64,000 nt of DNA from Methylobacterium sp. Leaf123 (GTDB lineage: Bacteria > Pseudomonadota > Alphaproteobacteria > Rhizobiales > Beijerinckiaceae), in NCBI RefSeq assembly GCF_001423405.1, contig NZ_LMNS01000037.1, positions 1 to 64,000 of the forward strand. The letters run 5' to 3'. The notes beneath the pieces are model-generated. The model was given only the letters and a program-made list of their open reading frames with translations. It ran no database searches and was not told where the DNA came from. The stretch's first letter is position 1. Each line of letters begins with the position of its first letter. Below are positions 51,862 through 61,535 of this stretch, piece by piece. The position numbers were made by a program, and so were the translations under genes.

Positions 51862-52470
51862 TCAAGCCGCGTCGGCAGACTTGTCCTTGTTGGCCTCGGG
51901 CTTCGGGCCGCCCTTGGAGACGCCGACCAGGGCCGGGCGCAGGGTCCGGTCGCCGATGACGTAGCCGGTCTGCACCACTTGGACGACGGTGCCGTTGGGG
52001 ACCTCGGTGTTGGGCACCTCGAACATCGCCTGATGGCGGTTCGGGTCGAAGCGCTGGCCCTTGGGATCGACCACCTTCACGCCGTGGCGCTCCAGCGTCT
52101 TGGTGAGATCACGCTCCGTCAGGTCGATGCCCTCGATCAACCCCTTGAAGGGCCCCTCGGCACCCGCGCGCGCCTCCTCCGGCACGCTTTCAAGCGCGCG
52201 GCGGACATTGTCGGCGGTGTTGAGCATGTCGCGGGCGAAGTTCGTCACCGCGTAGGTGCGGGCATCCGCGACCTCGCGCTCGGTGCGGCGGCGCAGGTTC
52301 TCCATCTCGGCCAGCGTGCGCAGCAGGCGGTCCTTGAACTCGTCGCGTTCGGCGATCGCGGCGGCGAGCCCTTCGGCATCCGCGCCCGCATGCGCGGCAC
52401 CGGATTGCGGCGGAACCTCCGCCTCCGCGCCGTCGTGCCGCTCGTGCTTCTCCATGTCGTCAGCCATCAT
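51862..52470 (-). CDS. grpE: Nucleotide exchange factor GrpE
   Basis: A 202-residue GrpE: N-terminal coiled coil (RDEFKDRLLRTLAEMENLRRRTEREVADARTYAVTNFARDML) and C-terminal beta-wing (FDPNRHQAMFEVPNTEVPNGTVVQVVQTGYVIGDRTLRPALVGVS). It releases ADP from DnaK. The start is at 52470 or one codon later. The gene converges on brnA. Confidence 0.95.
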   Translation of the reverse strand: MMADDMEKHERHDGAEAEVPPQSGAAHAGADAEGLAAAIAERDEFKDRLLRTLAEMENLRRRTEREVADARTYAVTNFARDMLNTADNVRRALESVPEEARAGAEGPFKGLIEGIDLTERDLTKTLERHGVKVVDPKGQRFDPNRHQAMFEVPNTEVPNGTVVQVVQTGYVIGDRTLRPALVGVSKGGPKPEANKDKSADAA

Positions 52471-52561
52471 CGTGCGATCGATCAGGTCTCGAAGGGTTCC
52501 GGGATGGGGCTGATATCATTCGGGCAAACCCCGAAATCAAGCGCAGGGTGCGACGGATCGG

Positions 52562-55348
52562 TCAGAGTTCCCGCGGCGGCGGCGAATCGACGAGGGCGTC
52601 GAGCCCTTCCGCGCGAAGCGCCGCGACGTCGCTGGCGAACACCTCCATCACCGCGGCGCGGATCATCGCGAGGCGGTCGGGCTGCACCACGCGGGTGCCG
52701 GTGAGGTCGGTCACGTAGAACACGTCCACCGCCCGCTCGCCGAAGGTCGCCACATGCGCCGAGGTGATGTTGAGGCTCAGGCGGTTGAGCCCCGTCGTCA
52801 GCTCGTAGAGCAGGCCCGGCCGGTCGAGGCCGGTGATCTCCACCACGGTCTCGCGGCTCGACAGGGCGTTGTCGATCGACACGTCCGGCGGCACGAGGAA
52901 GGTCTTGGGCGGCTGCTTCGGGTGCTTGTCGGCGACGAGTTCGGCGATCTTGATCTCGCCCTTCAGCGCCCGTTCGATCGCCGTGGCGATGCGGTCGGCG
53001 CGACGCAGCTCGTCCTCGTCTCGCTCGAAGGCGCGGGAAATGAAGATCGAATCGAGGGCGAAGCCGTCGGTCGTCGTGAAGATCTGCGCATCGACGATGT
53101 TGCCGCCCATGGTCGCGCAGGCGCCGGTGATGATAGCGAGCAGCCGCGGATGATCGGGGGAATAGACCGTCAGCTCGGTCACCCCGCGCACGGGGTCGGT
53201 CTCGTAGGTCGTGGCGCTGGTGCGGCCCTCTTCCATCACCGTGCGCAGGAAGCGGGCGTTCTTGAAGTGGCGCGTGCTGTCCACCTTGAGCCAGTAGGCT
53301 TGGTTGTGGCGCGCGGCATAGGCGTCGAACAGGTCGGAGCTCCAGTCGGCGAGCTGCTCGCGCAGCGCCATCTGGATCAGCCGCACCCGGTCGGTCCGGG
53401 CGATCTCCGAATGGCCGCCGGACAGGACGACTTCGGTCTCGTCGTAGAGGGTGCGCAGCAGCGTGCCCTTCCAGGCTGTCCACACGCCGGGGCCGACCGC
53501 CTTGATGTCGGCGACGGTGAGGATCGCGAGCAGCTTCAGCCGCTCCAGGCTCTGCACCTCGCTCGCGAACTTCTCGATCGTCCTGCGGTCGGAAAGGTCG
53601 CGGCTCTGGGCCGTCATCGACATCAGCAGGTGGTGCTCGACCAGCCACGAGACCGTCTCGGTCTCCGCCTGGCTCAATCCGAAGCGCGGCCCGAGCTTGC
53701 GGGCGATGGCCGCACCGGCGATCGAATGGTCCTCGGGCCGGCCCTTGGCGATGTCGTGGAGCAGGATCGCGACGTAGAGGGCGCGGCGATTGTGGATCGT
53801 ATCGATCAGGCGCGAGGCGAGCGGATGCTCGTCGCGCACCCGGCCGGAATCGATCGCCGCGAGCACGCCGAGCGAGCGCAGCAGGTGCTCGTCCACCGTG
53901 TAGTGGTGATACATGTTGAACTGCATCATCGCGACGATGCGGCCGAATTCCGGGATAAAGCGACCGAGCACGCCCGCCTCGTTCATCGATCGCAGGATCG
54001 TCTCCGGAGCGTTCTTCGACGTGAGGATGTCGAGGAACAGCCGGTTGGCCTCCGGATCGATGCGCACCGCGTGGGTGATGAGCTTGAGCGAGCGGTTGGC
54101 CAGCCGCGCCGCGTCCGGATGGATCGGGAGGTTGTGCCGGTCGGCGAGCCAGAACAGCCGGATCAGGTTGACCGGATCGCGCTCGAACGTGTCCTCGCCG
54201 CGGATGTTGACCCGGCCGTTGTCGATCCAGAAATCCTCCGCCTCGATCGAGGTCGCGCGGAAGCGGTCGCGGAAGCGGCCGATCCAGCGGTCGAGCACCG
54301 GTGTGCGCTTGGCGTGGCGGGCCTCCAGCTCGGCGCAGACGATGGCGGTGAGGTCGCCGACATCCTTGGCGATGAGGAAATACGCCTTCATGAAGCGCTC
54401 GACGCCCGAGAGGCCGCCGCGGGAGCCGAAGCCGAGCCGCTCGGCGATCTTCGGCTGCAGCCCGAACGACAGGCGCTCTTCCGGCCGCCCGGTCACGAAG
54501 TGGATGTGGCAGCGCACCCGCCACAGGAACTCCTCGCAGCGCTCGAACAGGCGGTACTCGTCCGGCGTGAACAGCCCGGCATGGACCAGTTCGGCCTGAT
54601 TGCGCACGCGGTAGGTGTATTTCGCGATCCAGAACAGGGTGTTGAGGTCGCGCAAGCCGCCCTTGCCGTCCTTGACGTTGGGCTCGACGAGGTAGCGCGA
54701 GGCGCCCGCCTTGGCGACGCGGGCATCGCGCTCGCGCAGCTTGGCATCCACGAATTCGGAGGCCGACCCGATAACCAATTCGGTGTCGAAGCGGGTGACC
54801 ATTTCCTCGAACAGCGAGCGCGAGCCGAACAGGAAGCGGGATTCGAGCAGCGCGGTGCGGATCGTCATGTCGGCGCGGCCCTCGCGCAGGCATTCCTCCA
54901 CGGAGCGCGTGGCGTGGCCGACCTTCAGTTTGAGATCCCACAGCACGTAGAGCATCGCCTCGACGACGCTCTCGGACCATGCGGTCTGCTTGTAGGGCAG
55001 CAGAAACAGCAGATCGATATCCGAGCCCGGTGCCATCGTCCCCCGGCCGTAGCCGCCGGTGGCGACGATGGCGAGATGCTCGCCGGTGGACGGGTTGTCG
55101 TTGGGATAGAGGCGCCAGACCACGGCGTCGTAGATCGCCCGCACCACCGCGTCGGTGAGGCGGCTCAGGCGCTGCGCGCAGGCGAGGCCGTCGCGTTCCT
55201 TCAACAGAAGCCGCTCGGCCTCTGCGTGCCCGGTCTCGATCACCTTGCGCAACTCGGGCACAAGGAGCCCTCGCAGCTTGGTCGGTTCGCGGGCGTCGCG
55301 ATCGAGGGAGGCGACGATTTTTTCCAGGGCGGGAACGGGGTCGAACAT
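52562..55348 (-). CDS. glnD: [Protein-PII] uridylyltransferase/uridylyl-removing enzyme
   Basis: A 928-residue bifunctional enzyme that uridylylates PII proteins under nitrogen limitation and removes UMP when glutamine is high. The nucleotidyltransferase site reads GGYGRGTMAPGSDIDLLFL near residue 100, the HD domain has HDIAKGRPEDHS near 531, and two ACT domains follow (about 740 and 850). The start MFDPVPALEK at 55348 is preferred; an upstream in-frame ATG at 55384 adds 12 residues. Full length; all key residues are present. The gene diverges from the ABC operon. Confidence 0.94.
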   Translation of the reverse strand: MFDPVPALEKIVASLDRDAREPTKLRGLLVPELRKVIETGHAEAERLLLKERDGLACAQRLSRLTDAVVRAIYDAVVWRLYPNDNPSTGEHLAIVATGGYGRGTMAPGSDIDLLFLLPYKQTAWSESVVEAMLYVLWDLKLKVGHATRSVEECLREGRADMTIRTALLESRFLFGSRSLFEEMVTRFDTELVIGSASEFVDAKLRERDARVAKAGASRYLVEPNVKDGKGGLRDLNTLFWIAKYTYRVRNQAELVHAGLFTPDEYRLFERCEEFLWRVRCHIHFVTGRPEERLSFGLQPKIAERLGFGSRGGLSGVERFMKAYFLIAKDVGDLTAIVCAELEARHAKRTPVLDRWIGRFRDRFRATSIEAEDFWIDNGRVNIRGEDTFERDPVNLIRLFWLADRHNLPIHPDAARLANRSLKLITHAVRIDPEANRLFLDILTSKNAPETILRSMNEAGVLGRFIPEFGRIVAMMQFNMYHHYTVDEHLLRSLGVLAAIDSGRVRDEHPLASRLIDTIHNRRALYVAILLHDIAKGRPEDHSIAGAAIARKLGPRFGLSQAETETVSWLVEHHLLMSMTAQSRDLSDRRTIEKFASEVQSLERLKLLAILTVADIKAVGPGVWTAWKGTLLRTLYDETEVVLSGGHSEIARTDRVRLIQMALREQLADWSSDLFDAYAARHNQAYWLKVDSTRHFKNARFLRTVMEEGRTSATTYETDPVRGVTELTVYSPDHPRLLAIITGACATMGGNIVDAQIFTTTDGFALDSIFISRAFERDEDELRRADRIATAIERALKGEIKIAELVADKHPKQPPKTFLVPPDVSIDNALSSRETVVEITGLDRPGLLYELTTGLNRLSLNITSAHVATFGERAVDVFYVTDLTGTRVVQPDRLAMIRAAVMEVFASDVAALRAEGLDALVDSPPPREL

Positions 55349-55506
55349 GGCCGTCCCGTTAGCATGTAAAGCCGGCGGCGGCATCGGTCGGTTGCGTGCA
55401 ACTCAGCCGTTCTGTTCTGCGGATTTTCGTTTGACGAAACGAACGCGACTGTTCTAGCCATCTGGTGGATCCGGCAACAAGCCGGGCCGATATGGGAGAC
55501 AGTCGC

Positions 55507-56481
55507 ATGATTCGACGCCGCACCGTCCTCTCCGCATTCGCCGGATTGTTCGGCCTTCTCGCGACGGGTTCGAACCTGCAGGCTGCCGAAATCTCCGAGA
55601 TCCGGCTCGATTGGGCGACCTACAATCCGGTCAGCCTCGTTTTGAAGGAGAAGGGGTTTCTGGAAGAGGCGCTGAAGGCCCGCGGCATCAAGGTGCGTTG
55701 GGTCCAATCGCTCGGCTCCAACAAGGCGCTGGAATTCCTGAACGGCGGCGCCATCGATTTCGGCTCCTCGGCGGGCGCGGCGGCACTCCTGGCGCGCATC
55801 AACGGCAACCCGATCAAGGTCGTCTACGCCTATTCCCGGCCGGAATGGACCGCGCTCGTCACCCGCAAGCAGACGGGGATTTCCAAGCCCGCCGACCTCA
55901 AGGGCAAGCGCATCGCCGTCACCCGCGGCACAGATCCGCACATCTTCCTGATCCGCGCGCTTCAGGGCGCCGGGCTCACCGAGAAGGACGCCAAGCTCGT
56001 CCTGCTCCAGCATGCCGACGGCCGCACCGCGCTCGACCGCGGCGATGTCGATGCCTGGGCCGGGCTTGATCCGATGATGGCCGCCGCCGAGATCGAGAGC
56101 GGCGGCGTGCTGTTCCACCGCGACGCCTCCGCCAACACCTGGGGCGTGCTCGACGTGCGCGAGGATTTCGCCAAGGCGCATCCCGATCTCGTGCGGGTCG
56201 TCATCGCCGCCTACGAGCAGGCCCGCGCCTATGCGCTCACCAACCCGGACGCGCTGAAGAGCGCGCTCGTCTCGGCCACCAAGCTGCCCGAGCCGGTGAT
56301 CGCCAAGCAGATCGAGCGCACCGATCTCAGCCAGCCGGCCGTCGGTTCGGCCCAGGCCGAGAGCATCCGCGCCGCCGGCCTCGCCTTGCAGCAGGCGGGC
56401 GTCATCCCCGCTTCCACCGACGTGGCGGCGGCGGTGGACGGGCTGATCGATCCGCAGTTCAACCCGGCCCCGGCCCGCTGA
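55507..56481 (+). CDS. Sulfonate/nitrate-type ABC transporter binding protein (SsuA-like)
   Basis: A 324-residue periplasmic binding protein with a signal peptide (MIRRRTVLSAFAGLFGLLATGSNLQAAE) and an NMT1/SsuA fold (IRLDWATYNPVSLVLKEKGFLEE, FGSSAGAAALLARINGNPIKVVYAY, KGKRIAVTRGTDPHIFL). The start at 55507 has GGGAG. It heads an operon with a LysE exporter, an SsuC-like permease and an SsuB-like ATPase. Aliphatic sulfonates are the most likely ligand, but no desulfonating enzyme is adjacent. Confidence 0.88.
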   Translation: MIRRRTVLSAFAGLFGLLATGSNLQAAEISEIRLDWATYNPVSLVLKEKGFLEEALKARGIKVRWVQSLGSNKALEFLNGGAIDFGSSAGAAALLARINGNPIKVVYAYSRPEWTALVTRKQTGISKPADLKGKRIAVTRGTDPHIFLIRALQGAGLTEKDAKLVLLQHADGRTALDRGDVDAWAGLDPMMAAAEIESGGVLFHRDASANTWGVLDVREDFAKAHPDLVRVVIAAYEQARAYALTNPDALKSALVSATKLPEPVIAKQIERTDLSQPAVGSAQAESIRAAGLALQQAGVIPASTDVAAAVDGLIDPQFNPAPAR

Positions 56482-56489
56482 GCCTGCCG

Positions 56490-57122
56490 ATGCCGGACGC
56501 CGCGCACCTCGCCGCCTTCGCCCTGGTCTGCCTCGGGATGGTGCTGACGCCCGGCCCGAACATGGCCTATCTCGTCTCGCGCACCGTCGTGCAGGGGCGG
56601 GCGGCCGGGCTGGTCTCGCTGACAGGCGTCGCGGCGGGCTTTGTCGTCTACCTGCTCTGCGCGGCCTTCGGCATCACCGCCCTCCTCGTGGCGGTGCCCT
56701 TCGCCTACGACACCCTGCGCCTGTCGGGTGCGGCCTATCTCTTCTTCCTCGCATGGCAGGCCGTGCGGCCCGGCGGGCGCTCGCCTTTCGACACCCGCCC
56801 GCTGCCGCCGGACGGGGCGGGGCGGCTCTTCGCCATGGGTTTCCTTACCAGTGTGCTGAACCCTAGGATCGCTGTGATGTACCTGTCACTGCTGCCGCAA
56901 TTCATCGATCCGGCGGCGGGCGGGGTGCTGACGCAATCCCTCGCGCTCGGCCTCGTCCAGATCGCGGTCAGTCTCACGGTGAACGCGGTGATCGTCCTGT
57001 CGGCCGGGTCCGTCGCGGCGTTCCTGAAGGGGCGGCCCGTCTGGCTCCGTGCGCAACGCTGGTTCATGGGAACCGTGTTGGCCGGCCTCGCCCTGCGCGC
57101 GGCGACCGATGCGCGGCGCTGA
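56490..57122 (+). CDS. LysE/RhtB family exporter
   Basis: A 210-residue membrane protein with the LysE signature GMVLTPGPNMAYLVSRTVVQGRAAGLVSLTGVAAG at the start and about six helices. The family exports amino acids or related compounds. It lies 8 nt after the binding-protein gene and 60 nt before the permease, an unusual place within an import operon. Confidence 0.9.
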   Translation: MPDAAHLAAFALVCLGMVLTPGPNMAYLVSRTVVQGRAAGLVSLTGVAAGFVVYLLCAAFGITALLVAVPFAYDTLRLSGAAYLFFLAWQAVRPGGRSPFDTRPLPPDGAGRLFAMGFLTSVLNPRIAVMYLSLLPQFIDPAAGGVLTQSLALGLVQIAVSLTVNAVIVLSAGSVAAFLKGRPVWLRAQRWFMGTVLAGLALRAATDARR

Positions 57123-57182
57123 ACGCCGGATCCGGTAGGGTATCTTCGAGAACACGATGCAGATCCGGCCCGGCTCCCTCGC

Positions 57183-58022
57183 ATGAGCGTCACCACCGTT
57201 CTCCCCGACGACACTGAAACGAAGGCGGCGCCTGCGCGTCGCTCCGCCATCCTCGGCGGAAGCGCGCGGCTGGCGCTGGGCCTACTGCTGCCGCTCGCCC
57301 TGGCGCTCGGCTGGGAGGCGGCCGTCGCGACCGGGTTCGCCTCCGGGCGCCTGCTGCCGCCGCCGAGCCGGATCGCGGCCGCCCTCTGGACGCTCGCAGC
57401 CTCGGGCGAACTCTGGACCCATGTCGAGGCGACCCTGATCCGCGTCGGCCTCGGCTTCGCCTTCGGGGCGGGCGCCGGCATCCTCGCGGGCGCGCTCACC
57501 GCAACGCTGCCGACCCTGCGCTGGCTGGTCGATCCGAGCCTTCAGGCCCTGCGCGCCGTGCCCTCGCTTGCCTGGGTGCCGCTGTTCATCCTGTGGTTCG
57601 GCATCCTCGAGACGCCGAAGGTCGCCTTGATCGCGGTCGGCGTGTTCTTCCCCGTCTATATCGGCGTGGCTGGCGCCATCGCCTCGGTCGATCGCAAGCT
57701 GGTGGAGGTTGGCCGCATCTTCCGCCTCTCGCGGGTCGCACTCGCCCGGCGCATCCTCCTGCCGGCCGTGCTCCCGGCCACCCTGACGGCGCTTCGCACC
57801 GGGCTCGGGCTGGGCTTCCTGTTCGTGGTGGCGGCCGAACTGATGGGCGCTTCCGAGGGGCTCGGCTACCTGCTTCTCGATGGCCAGCAATTCAGCAAGC
57901 CCGACCAGATCCTGACCGCGATCATCAGCTTTGCCGTCGTCGGCAAGGCCGCCGATGCCGGGCTCGTCGCCCTGACCAGCCCGCTGGTGCGCTGGCAGGA
58001 TACGGCGCGCGAGACGCTGTGA
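57183..58022 (+). CDS. Sulfonate/nitrate-type ABC transporter permease (SsuC-like)
   Basis: A 279-residue permease with about six helices and the EAA motif near residue 175 (DRKLVEVGRIFRLSRVALARRILLPAVLP). A hydrophilic N-terminus of about 25 residues precedes the first helix. It is followed by the ATPase gene after 7 nt. Confidence 0.9.
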   Translation: MSVTTVLPDDTETKAAPARRSAILGGSARLALGLLLPLALALGWEAAVATGFASGRLLPPPSRIAAALWTLAASGELWTHVEATLIRVGLGFAFGAGAGILAGALTATLPTLRWLVDPSLQALRAVPSLAWVPLFILWFGILETPKVALIAVGVFFPVYIGVAGAIASVDRKLVEVGRIFRLSRVALARRILLPAVLPATLTALRTGLGLGFLFVVAAELMGASEGLGYLLLDGQQFSKPDQILTAIISFAVVGKAADAGLVALTSPLVRWQDTARETL

Positions 58023-58029
58023 GGCCGCC

Positions 58030-58809
58030 ATGCTGAGCATCCAGAGCCTCTCCAAGACCTATGCCGACGGCACCCGCGCGCTGGAGGGCATCGACCTCGA
58101 CGTTCCGAACGCCGAGATCGTCGCGCTGATCGGCGGCTCAGGCTGCGGGAAGACGACGCTCCTGCGCCTCATCGCCGGGCTCGACCGGCCGAGTGCGGGC
58201 CAGATCGCGCTCGACGGTGAGCCGATCACCGGCCCCCATCCCGGCGTCGGGCTCGTGTTTCAGGAGCCGCGCCTGCTGCCCTGGCTGACGGTCGCCGAGA
58301 ATGTCGGCTTCGGCATCGATCATCTGCCGCGGCGCGAGCGCAGGGAGCGCGTCGCCCACGCCCTGGAGCGGGTCGGCCTCGCCGAGCAGGCCGGGCGCTG
58401 GCCGCGCGAATTGTCGGGCGGGCAGCAGCAGCGCGTCTCGATCGCCCGCGCCTTCGTGGCCAATCCGCGGGTGCTGCTTCTCGACGAGCCGTTCTCGGCG
58501 CTCGATGCCTTCACCCGCAAGGATCTCCACCGCCATCTCCTCGCCCTGTGGGAGGAGGTGCGGCCGACGGTGCTGATCGTCACCCACGACGTCGCCGAGG
58601 CCGTGGCGCTCGCCGACCGCGCCATCGTCATGCGCCCGCGCCCGGGCCGCCTCGACGACACGGTCGCGCTGCCGATGCGCCGGCCGCGCGACCCGGCGGC
58701 GCCGACGAGCGAGGCGGCGACCCGCAACATCCTCGCCGCCCTCGACCATTCGCTGCGCCCGCGCGACGCCTCCCGTGCGCCGGAACTCGCCGGCGGCAGC
58801 TCGTTCTGA
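58030..58809 (+). CDS. Sulfonate/nitrate-type ABC transporter ATPase (SsuB-like)
   Basis: A 259-residue ABC ATPase: Walker A GGSGCGKTT near residue 37, signature LSGGQQQRVSIARAF, Walker B VLLLDEPFSALD and switch His in VTHDVAEA. It energises the SsuA/SsuC-like import system. Complete. Confidence 0.92.
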   Translation: MLSIQSLSKTYADGTRALEGIDLDVPNAEIVALIGGSGCGKTTLLRLIAGLDRPSAGQIALDGEPITGPHPGVGLVFQEPRLLPWLTVAENVGFGIDHLPRRERRERVAHALERVGLAEQAGRWPRELSGGQQQRVSIARAFVANPRVLLLDEPFSALDAFTRKDLHRHLLALWEEVRPTVLIVTHDVAEAVALADRAIVMRPRPGRLDDTVALPMRRPRDPAAPTSEAATRNILAALDHSLRPRDASRAPELAGGSSF

Positions 58810-58869
58810 GGTGTCGCGGCCGCGCGAAAGCCGCTAAATCCAGGCCACCAAAAAAACAGGAGGAAATCC

Positions 58870-59379
58870 ATGGACGCCGACGCCCTGCGCGCTCTCCAGG
58901 CCCCGCTCAAGAACAAGTACCGTGAGACGCCGGATTCGGCCGTCATCACCCTCGAGGCGAAGGGCTCGCTCGACGACACCAGCATCGCCTGCAAGGTCGA
59001 GACCGGCCGCGCGCTGGCAGTGGCCGGCCTGCACCCCGCCACCGGCGGTTCGGGCGCCGAACTCTGCTCCGGCGACATGCTGCTCGAAGCGCTCGTCGCC
59101 TGCGCGGGCGTAACGGTGAAGGCGGTGGCCACCGCGCTCGAAATCCCGCTGAAGGCCGGCACGGTCAGCGCCGAGGGCGACCTCGACTTCCGCGGCACGC
59201 TCGGCGTCGACAAGGAGGCGCCGGTCGGCTTCCGCGCGATCCGCCTGACGTTCGACCTCGACACCGACGCCCCTCAGGAGAAGCTCGACCAGCTCCTCAA
59301 GCTGACCGAGCGCTACTGCGTCGTGTTCCAGACCCTCAACCACAAGCCGGAATTGTCGGTGAACGCCTCGCGCTCCTGA
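58870..59379 (+). CDS. OsmC family protein
   Basis: A 169-residue OsmC-like protein. The two cysteines expected of the thiol peroxidase fold are in LLEALVACAG (about residue 78) and ERYCVVFQTL (about 149). A strong CAGGAGG lies before the start. OsmC proteins reduce organic hydroperoxides; this branch is distinct from Ohr. Confidence 0.88.
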   Translation: MDADALRALQAPLKNKYRETPDSAVITLEAKGSLDDTSIACKVETGRALAVAGLHPATGGSGAELCSGDMLLEALVACAGVTVKAVATALEIPLKAGTVSAEGDLDFRGTLGVDKEAPVGFRAIRLTFDLDTDAPQEKLDQLLKLTERYCVVFQTLNHKPELSVNASRS

Positions 59380-59405
59380 GCGGCGCAGCGTATCTGACAG
59401 GCGTC

Positions 59406-60104
59406 ATGCGCCTGCTCATCATCGAGGACGACCGCGAGGCCGCCGCCTATCTGGTCAAAGCGTTCCGGGAAGCCGGGCACGCGGTGGACCATGCGGGCGA
59501 CGGCCTCGACGGCTATGCGCTCGCCCGCGAGGGCGATTACGACGTTCTGATCGTCGATCGCATGTTGCCGAAGCTCGACGGGCTCTCGCTCGTGCGCTCC
59601 TTGCGCGAGCAGGAGATCGCCACGCCGGTCCTCATCCTCTCGGCGCTGGGCCAAGTGGACGACCGGGTGAAGGGGCTGCGGGCCGGGGGCGACGACTATC
59701 TCCCGAAACCCTATGCCTTCTCCGAGCTTCTGGCCCGTACCGAGGTGCTGGCCCGCCGCCGCACGGCCGCGACCGGCCAGAGCGAGGCCACCGCCTACCG
59801 GGTCGGCGATCTCGAACTCGACCGGCTCTCGCACCGGGTGACACGGGCGGGCCGCGAGATCGTGCTCCAACCCCGCGAGTTCCGGCTGCTCGAATACCTC
59901 ATGCGTCATGCCGGGCAGGTCGTGACCCGGACGATGCTGCTGGAGCATGTCTGGGACTACCATTTCGATCCGCAGACCAACGTCATCGACGTCCACGTCT
60001 CGCGCCTGCGCGCGAAGATCGACCGCGGCTTCGAGCATCCGATGATCCACACGGTGCGCGGCGCGGGCTACGTCATCCGGGCCGACGAGCCGCAAGCCTC
60101 GTGA
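59406..60104 (+). CDS. OmpR-family response regulator
   Basis: A 232-residue regulator: receiver with the phospho-acceptor Asp51 in DVLIVDRMLPKLDG and Lys in DDYLPKPYAFSEL, and an OmpR winged helix (QPREFRLLEYLMRHAG, NVIDVHVSRLRAKID). It overlaps its kinase gene by 4 nt. The signal is unknown. Confidence 0.92.
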   Translation: MRLLIIEDDREAAAYLVKAFREAGHAVDHAGDGLDGYALAREGDYDVLIVDRMLPKLDGLSLVRSLREQEIATPVLILSALGQVDDRVKGLRAGGDDYLPKPYAFSELLARTEVLARRRTAATGQSEATAYRVGDLELDRLSHRVTRAGREIVLQPREFRLLEYLMRHAGQVVTRTMLLEHVWDYHFDPQTNVIDVHVSRLRAKIDRGFEHPMIHTVRGAGYVIRADEPQAS

Positions 60105-61528
60105 GTCCCGCCGCCTCACCGCCGCCGGACGGCCTCATCGCGCGCCTCGGAAAGATCTTCCGCACGACGGCGTTCAAGCTGTCGCTCGCCTATCTCGTGC
60201 TGTTCGCGGTGCTGGCCTCGCTCGGGCTCGGCTATGTCGCCTGGAACGCGCGCCGGGTGCTCGACGACCAGATCGTCTCGACCATCGATGCCGAGATCAA
60301 CGGGCTGTCCGAGCAATACACCGCGGGCGGGCTGCGCCGCCTCATCGCCGTGGTGGAACGGCGCGCGGGGGAGCCCGGGGCCTCGCTGTATCTCGTGACC
60401 ACGCCTGCGGGCGAGCACATCGTCGGCAATGTGAGCCGGCTGCCGGCCGACATCCTCGCCCGGTCCGGCCAGTACGAGAGCTATTACGGGCGCGGCTCCG
60501 ATGCCGACCCGAGCGAGCACCGCGCGATCCTGCGGGTGTTCAACCTCGCCGGGGGCTTTCGCCTCGTGGTCGGCCGCGACACCGAAGAGCGCGACCGCTT
60601 GCGCGCGGCGATCGGCAACACCTTCGGCTCCTCGCTGGCCCTCGTCGTGCTGCTCGGCGTGCTCGGCGGCTGGTTCGTGGCGAGCCGCGTCTTGAAGCGC
60701 GTGGACGACATGACCGAGACCACCCGCACGATCATGGCGGGCGATCTCGACGGCCGCCTGCGGGTCGGCAGCGCCGGGGACGAGCTGGACCGCCTCGCCC
60801 AGAACCTCAACCTGATGCTGGAGCGCATCGGCGAGCTGATGCGCGGCATGCGCGAAGTCTCCGACAACATCGCCCACGACCTCAAGACGCCGCTCACACG
60901 CCTGCGCAACCGCGCCGACGAGGCCCTGCGCAATGCCGAGACGCCGGAGGCCCTGCGCGCGGCGATGGAGGGCGTGATCGAGGACAGCGACGGGCTGATC
61001 CGGGTGTTCAACGCGCTCCTCACCATCGCCCGGCTGGAGGCCGGCAACGCGCCCGAGAGCGTGAGCCGTTTCGACGCCGGTGCGGTGGCGCGGGAAGTGG
61101 CCGAACTCTACGAGCCGCTGGCCGAAGACAGGGGCCTCAGCCTCACCGTTCAGATCGAGCCGGACCTGAGCCTCGACGGCAATCGCGAACTGGTCGGGCA
61201 GGCGATCGCCAACCTCCTCGACAACGCGATCAAGTACGGTGCCTGCGCCTCGGCGTCCGGCCCGCAGGAAATCACGGTCAGCGCGCGCCGCGCCGATGGC
61301 GTCGTCCAGCTACGGGTGGCGGATCGCGGCCCCGGCATCCCGGAGGCCGAGCGGGAACGGGTGCTCGACCGCTTCGTGCGCCTCGATGCCGCCCGCACGC
61401 GCCCCGGCTTCGGCCTGGGCCTCAGCCTCGTCGCCGCCGTCGCCCGGCTGCACGGCGGAAGCCTCGACCTTGCCGATAATGCTCCGGGGCTCGCCGTCAC
61501 CCTGAGCCTGCCGGCCGGTGCGGCCTGA
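60101..61528 (+). CDS. Sensor histidine kinase (HAMP, HisKA)
   Basis: A 475-residue membrane kinase. Two helices (about 25-45 and 180-200) flank a periplasmic domain; a HAMP domain follows (RVLKRVDDMTETTRTIMAGDL). The phospho-acceptor His is in VSDNIAHDLKTPLTRLRNRA near 262; the ATP-binding part has NLLDNAIKYG, DRGPGIP and GFGLGLSLV. It forms a pair with the response regulator just upstream. Confidence 0.92.
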   Translation: MSPAASPPPDGLIARLGKIFRTTAFKLSLAYLVLFAVLASLGLGYVAWNARRVLDDQIVSTIDAEINGLSEQYTAGGLRRLIAVVERRAGEPGASLYLVTTPAGEHIVGNVSRLPADILARSGQYESYYGRGSDADPSEHRAILRVFNLAGGFRLVVGRDTEERDRLRAAIGNTFGSSLALVVLLGVLGGWFVASRVLKRVDDMTETTRTIMAGDLDGRLRVGSAGDELDRLAQNLNLMLERIGELMRGMREVSDNIAHDLKTPLTRLRNRADEALRNAETPEALRAAMEGVIEDSDGLIRVFNALLTIARLEAGNAPESVSRFDAGAVAREVAELYEPLAEDRGLSLTVQIEPDLSLDGNRELVGQAIANLLDNAIKYGACASASGPQEITVSARRADGVVQLRVADRGPGIPEAERERVLDRFVRLDAARTRPGFGLGLSLVAAVARLHGGSLDLADNAPGLAVTLSLPAGAA

Positions 61529-61535
61529 AGCGAAC

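Noticed and set aside
52754..55369. Very long open frame (871 codons) on the plus strand opposite glnD
   Set aside because: It is the antisense shadow of glnD in GC-rich DNA; the product has no recognisable motif and an odd composition, while the minus strand codes all GlnD motifs.
55431..55460. TTGACG followed by TTCTAG as a promoter of the ABC operon
   Set aside because: Spacing is about 15 nt and the -10 match is poor, so it is only a hint.
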